Positions 6,564 to 8,448 of a DNA stretch of 8,448 nucleotides are shown piece by piece. Source of the DNA: Nitriliruptorales bacterium (GTDB lineage Bacteria; Actinomycetota; Nitriliruptoria; Euzebyales; Egibacteraceae); contig SLNF01000242.1 in NCBI GenBank assembly GCA_007133145.1, forward strand, positions 1 to 8,448, read 5' to 3'. The notes under the pieces were generated by a model that saw nothing but the letters and a program-made list of their open reading frames with translations, had not been told where the DNA came from and made no database searches. Positions within the stretch are counted from its first letter, which is position 1, and each line of letters begins with the position of its first letter. Both the position numbers and the translations under genes were made by a program.

Positions 6564-6569
6564 TACACT
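6564..6569 (+). promoter_or_regulatory. Possible internal -10 box (TACACT) before thrC
   Basis: TACACT lies 10 bases before the thrC ATG in the 32-base hom-thrC gap. Its context TACACTCGG is nearly the same as TAGACTCGG before hom. A start from it would leave only a few untranslated bases and would exclude the GGAGG at 6571-6575. The GGAGG, four bases before the ATG, can instead serve read-through transcripts from hom. Which one operates cannot be told from sequence. Confidence 0.3.
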
Positions 6570-6579
6570 CGGAGGCGCC

Positions 6580-7758
6580 ATGACCGACACCGCCGCCCCG
6601 TCCCCTGCGAGCGCCGCCGGGGAGCCCGACCGGCCCGCCGCCGAGGGGCCCCCTGCCGCCCACGCCGCGCCGGCGCGGCTGGCCGCGACCCCGGCCTCGA
6701 CGGGACGGCAGTGGCGCGGGGTCATCGAGGAGTACCGGGAGCGCCTGCCGGTCAGCGACGCCACGCCGGTGGTGACGCTGCGCGAGGGCGGCACGCCGCT
6801 CATCCACTCCTGCGAGCTGTCCGAGCGCACCGGCGCACAGGTCTGGCTGAAGTTCGAGGGCGCCAACCCGACCGGCTCCTTCAAGGACCGCGGGATGACG
6901 ATGGCGATCTCGAAGGCCGCCGAGGCCGGCGCCGAGGCGGTGATCTGCGCGTCGACGGGCAACACCTCCGCGGCGGCCGCCGCCTACGCCGCGAAGGCGC
7001 GGATGACCTGCGGGGTCATCGTCCCGCGCGGCAAGATCGCCCTCGGCAAGCTCGCGCAGGCCCTCGTCCACGGGGCGACGGTCCTGCAGATCGACGGCAG
7101 CTTCGACGCTGCCCTGCGCGTCTGCCGTGAGCTCGCCGAGCGGTACCCCGCCGAGCTCGTCAACTCCGTCAATCCCCACCGGATCGAGGGCCAGAAGACC
7201 GGCGCCTTCGAGATCGTCGACTTCCTCGGCGACGCCCCCGACGTCCACGTCATGCCGGTGGGCAACGCCGGCAACATCACCGCCTACTGGCAGGGCTACC
7301 GCGAGGAGGCCGCCCGCGGTGCGATCGGTGCGCTGCCGGTCATGCGTGGCTTCCAGGCCGCCGGCTCGGCGCCGATCGTGGCTGGCCACGTCGTCGAGCG
7401 GCCGACGACGATCGCCACGGCGATCCGCATCGGCCACCCCGCGTCCTGGGATCGCGCCGTCGAGGCCGCGGAGACCTCGGGCGGCTCGATTCGTGCGGTC
7501 ACCGACCGCCAGATCCTCCAGGCCTACCGGGCGCTGGCCGGCGAGGGCGTCTTCGTGGAGATGGCCTCGGCGGCGAGCGTGGCGGGCCTGCTCGACCTCG
7601 CCGACGCCGGCGAGGTGCCCGCCGGGGGCACCGTCGTCTGCGTCGTGACCGGCCACGGCCTCAAGGAGCCCGACTGGGCGATCGCCGGGGCCTCCCCGCC
7701 CGAGGTCGTGCCCGACGACGTCGACGCCGCTGCCGCGCGCCTCGGCCTGACCGGCTGA
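6580..7758 (+). CDS. thrC: Threonine synthase
   Basis: This PLP enzyme (fold type II) converts O-phospho-L-homoserine to L-threonine with release of phosphate, the final step of threonine synthesis. The product has 392 residues. The Schiff-base lysine is Lys102 in NPTGSFKDRG. STGNTSA (125-131) binds the cofactor region, and GNAGN (228-232) is the phosphate-binding loop. CVVTGHGLKEPD near the C-terminus is typical of the short, actinobacterial-type enzyme. The first 42 or so residues are Ala/Pro-rich and likely disordered. The conserved enzyme begins at about QWRGVIEEYRERLP, so Lys102 sits some 30 residues later than in compact relatives. ATG 6580 has GGAGG four bases upstream, and no in-frame ATG or GTG was noticed nearer the conserved start. 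It acts directly after hom and thrB in the pathway. Confidence 0.98.
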   Translation: MTDTAAPSPASAAGEPDRPAAEGPPAAHAAPARLAATPASTGRQWRGVIEEYRERLPVSDATPVVTLREGGTPLIHSCELSERTGAQVWLKFEGANPTGSFKDRGMTMAISKAAEAGAEAVICASTGNTSAAAAAYAAKARMTCGVIVPRGKIALGKLAQALVHGATVLQIDGSFDAALRVCRELAERYPAELVNSVNPHRIEGQKTGAFEIVDFLGDAPDVHVMPVGNAGNITAYWQGYREEAARGAIGALPVMRGFQAAGSAPIVAGHVVERPTTIATAIRIGHPASWDRAVEAAETSGGSIRAVTDRQILQAYRALAGEGVFVEMASAASVAGLLDLADAGEVPAGGTVVCVVTGHGLKEPDWAIAGASPPEVVPDDVDAAAARLGLTG

Positions 7759-7808
7759 TGGGAGGCCGCCCCGCCGTGCCGCGCTGCGCTCCCTTCGGGG
7801 GGAGGTGA
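7758..7808 (+). other. 16-codon mini-ORF bridging thrC and thrB
   Basis: ATG 7758 shares one base with the thrC stop (TGATG) and opens a frame encoding MGGRPAVPRCAPFGGR. It ends with TGA 7806-7808, two bases before the thrB ATG. There is no Shine-Dalgarno sequence, so translation would rely on ribosomes terminating at thrC. The peptide has no threonine or isoleucine, so it is not a classical thr attenuation leader. It could be a chance frame or a coupling relay. Confidence 0.25.
7789..7804 (+). promoter_or_regulatory. Hairpin with UUCG-type loop covering the thrB ribosome binding site
   Basis: CTCCC (7789-7793), TTCG, and a run of G ending GGGAG (7800-7804) can fold either as a UUCG tetraloop on CCC/GGG or as a five-pair CTCCC/GGGAG stem. 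Both bury part of the thrB Shine-Dalgarno GGAGG (7801-7805). An earlier GGGAG at 7760-7764 could compete for the same CTCCC and free the site. This suggests translational control or coupling to thrC; it is predicted by eye only. Confidence 0.4.
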
Positions 7809-7810
7809 CG

Positions 7811-8448
7811 ATGGACCCCGACGACGTCGTCGGCGTCGAGGTGCCCGCGAGCACCGCGAACCTCGGCCCCGGCTTCGACGTCCTCGCCGCCGCCGTCGAC
7901 CTGCGGCTCACCGCCTGGACGACCGACCGGGAGGACCGCCGCGTCATCGCCGCGGGGGAGGGCGCCGAGGAGCTGACGAGCGGCGACGACAACCTCGTCT
8001 GGCAGGCCCTCCTGGCCTACTGCGAGCGCTTCGGCGCGCCCGTGCCCGAGGTGAGCCTGCGGGCGCACAGCGCGATCCCCCTGGAGCGTGGCCTCGGCTC
8101 GTCCTCGGCTGCCGCGGTCGCCGGCGTCGCGCTCGGCCGGGCGCTGACGCGGGCCGGCGGCAGCGACCAGGACCTCGTCGATCTCGCCGCCGGGCTCGAG
8201 GGCCACGCCGACAACGCGGCCGCGGCGGTCATCGGCGGCATCGTCGCGGTCGTCGACGGCCGTGCCCACCGCTTCGAGCCTTCGCCGGGCCTGCGGCCGG
8301 TCGTGTGCATCCCCACCGAGCGGCAGTCGACGGCGGCCGCGCGTGGGCTGCTGCCGAGCGTCGTGCCCTTCGCCGACGCCGCGGGCACCGCTGGCCGCGC
8401 CGCGTTGACCCTCGCCGGGCTCACCGGGGCGGCGGCCCTGCGGCCCGA
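7811..8448 (+). CDS. thrB: Homoserine kinase, N-terminal part (cut by right edge)
   Basis: This GHMP-family kinase phosphorylates L-homoserine to O-phosphohomoserine using ATP, making the substrate of ThrC. About 212 codons are present with no stop, and the C-terminal third is outside the window. The frame opens with EVPASTANLGPGFDVL (PASTANLGPGFD at residues 12-23), the conserved N-terminal motif. The ATP-binding glycine/serine loop is PLERGLGSSSA (residues 90-100), and EGHADNAAAAVIGG follows, as in other ThrB proteins. ATG 7811 is preceded by GGAGG (7801-7805) at five bases. An in-frame GTG at 7805 overlaps that site and is unlikely. The gene lies 52 bases after thrC, and its ribosome site may be masked by a hairpin. 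Gene order hom-thrC-thrB matches other actinobacteria. Confidence 0.97.
   Translation, partial: MDPDDVVGVEVPASTANLGPGFDVLAAAVDLRLTAWTTDREDRRVIAAGEGAEELTSGDDNLVWQALLAYCERFGAPVPEVSLRAHSAIPLERGLGSSSAAAVAGVALGRALTRAGGSDQDLVDLAAGLEGHADNAAAAVIGGIVAVVDGRAHRFEPSPGLRPVVCIPTERQSTAAARGLLPSVVPFADAAGTAGRAALTLAGLTGAAALRP

Noticed and set aside
5518..6579. Upstream extension of the thrC frame into hom
   Set aside because: The frame is open but Arg-rich and out of register with hom. The thrC ATG at 6580 has GGAGG and begins shortly before the conserved fold.
7758..7810. Classical threonine attenuator leader before thrB
   Set aside because: The mini-ORF has no Thr or Ile codons and there is no terminator-like hairpin with a T-tract before thrB.
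6148..7992. Minus-strand open frame of about 614 codons opposite hom, thrC and thrB
   Set aside because: It spans three well-supported plus-strand genes and their gaps and shows only Arg/Gly/Ala/Asp-rich sequence.
1..8448. Mobile element, CRISPR array, tRNA or phage genes
   Set aside because: No transposase-like frame, terminal repeats, spaced identical repeats of CRISPR type or tRNA cloverleaf was seen. Base composition and codon use look even across the window.

Overview
The window comes from a very GC-rich (roughly three-quarters G+C by eye) actinobacterium. Third codon positions in the clear genes are nearly always G or C, GTG starts are used, Shine-Dalgarno (SD) sequences are GGAGG-like, and candidate -10 boxes have the TANNNT form. 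The gene order argS-lysA-hom-thrC-thrB is the classical actinobacterial arrangement for the aspartate family of amino acids. The sequence does not allow a genus or class to be named.

Layout. On the minus strand, positions 1-1541 hold the start of an unrecognised gene that runs off the left edge. It is overlapped by the end of a complete FAD/NAD disulfide oxidoreductase gene of the lipoamide dehydrogenase/mercuric reductase superfamily. A 227-base divergent intergenic region (1542-1768) contains a 9-bp inverted repeat, three near-identical 13-bp direct repeats about two helical turns apart, and a candidate -10 box. From there all genes are on the plus strand: a stand-alone response-regulator receiver gene, argS (arginyl-tRNA synthetase) and lysA (diaminopimelate decarboxylase), joined by 4-base stop/start overlaps (ATGA and GTGA). 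These three look like one translationally coupled operon.

A 107-base gap with a possible hairpin terminator and a probable leaderless promoter separates this from a second unit: hom (homoserine dehydrogenase with ACT domain), thrC (threonine synthase) and thrB (homoserine kinase, cut by the right edge). Together lysA, hom, thrC and thrB cover the last step to lysine and the branch from aspartate semialdehyde to threonine. ArgRS supplies Arg-tRNA and belongs to the operon by position rather than pathway.

Nothing here looks like a wholly new system. The points most worth following are the receiver protein with no output domain coupled to argS-lysA, the spaced direct repeats in front of it, and the compact thrC-thrB junction. 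That junction contains a 16-codon mini-ORF and a UUCG-type hairpin covering the thrB Shine-Dalgarno sequence. The oxidoreductase also lacks the usual C-terminal catalytic histidine of lipoamide dehydrogenases. No tRNA, rRNA, CRISPR array, insertion sequence or other mobile element was seen.
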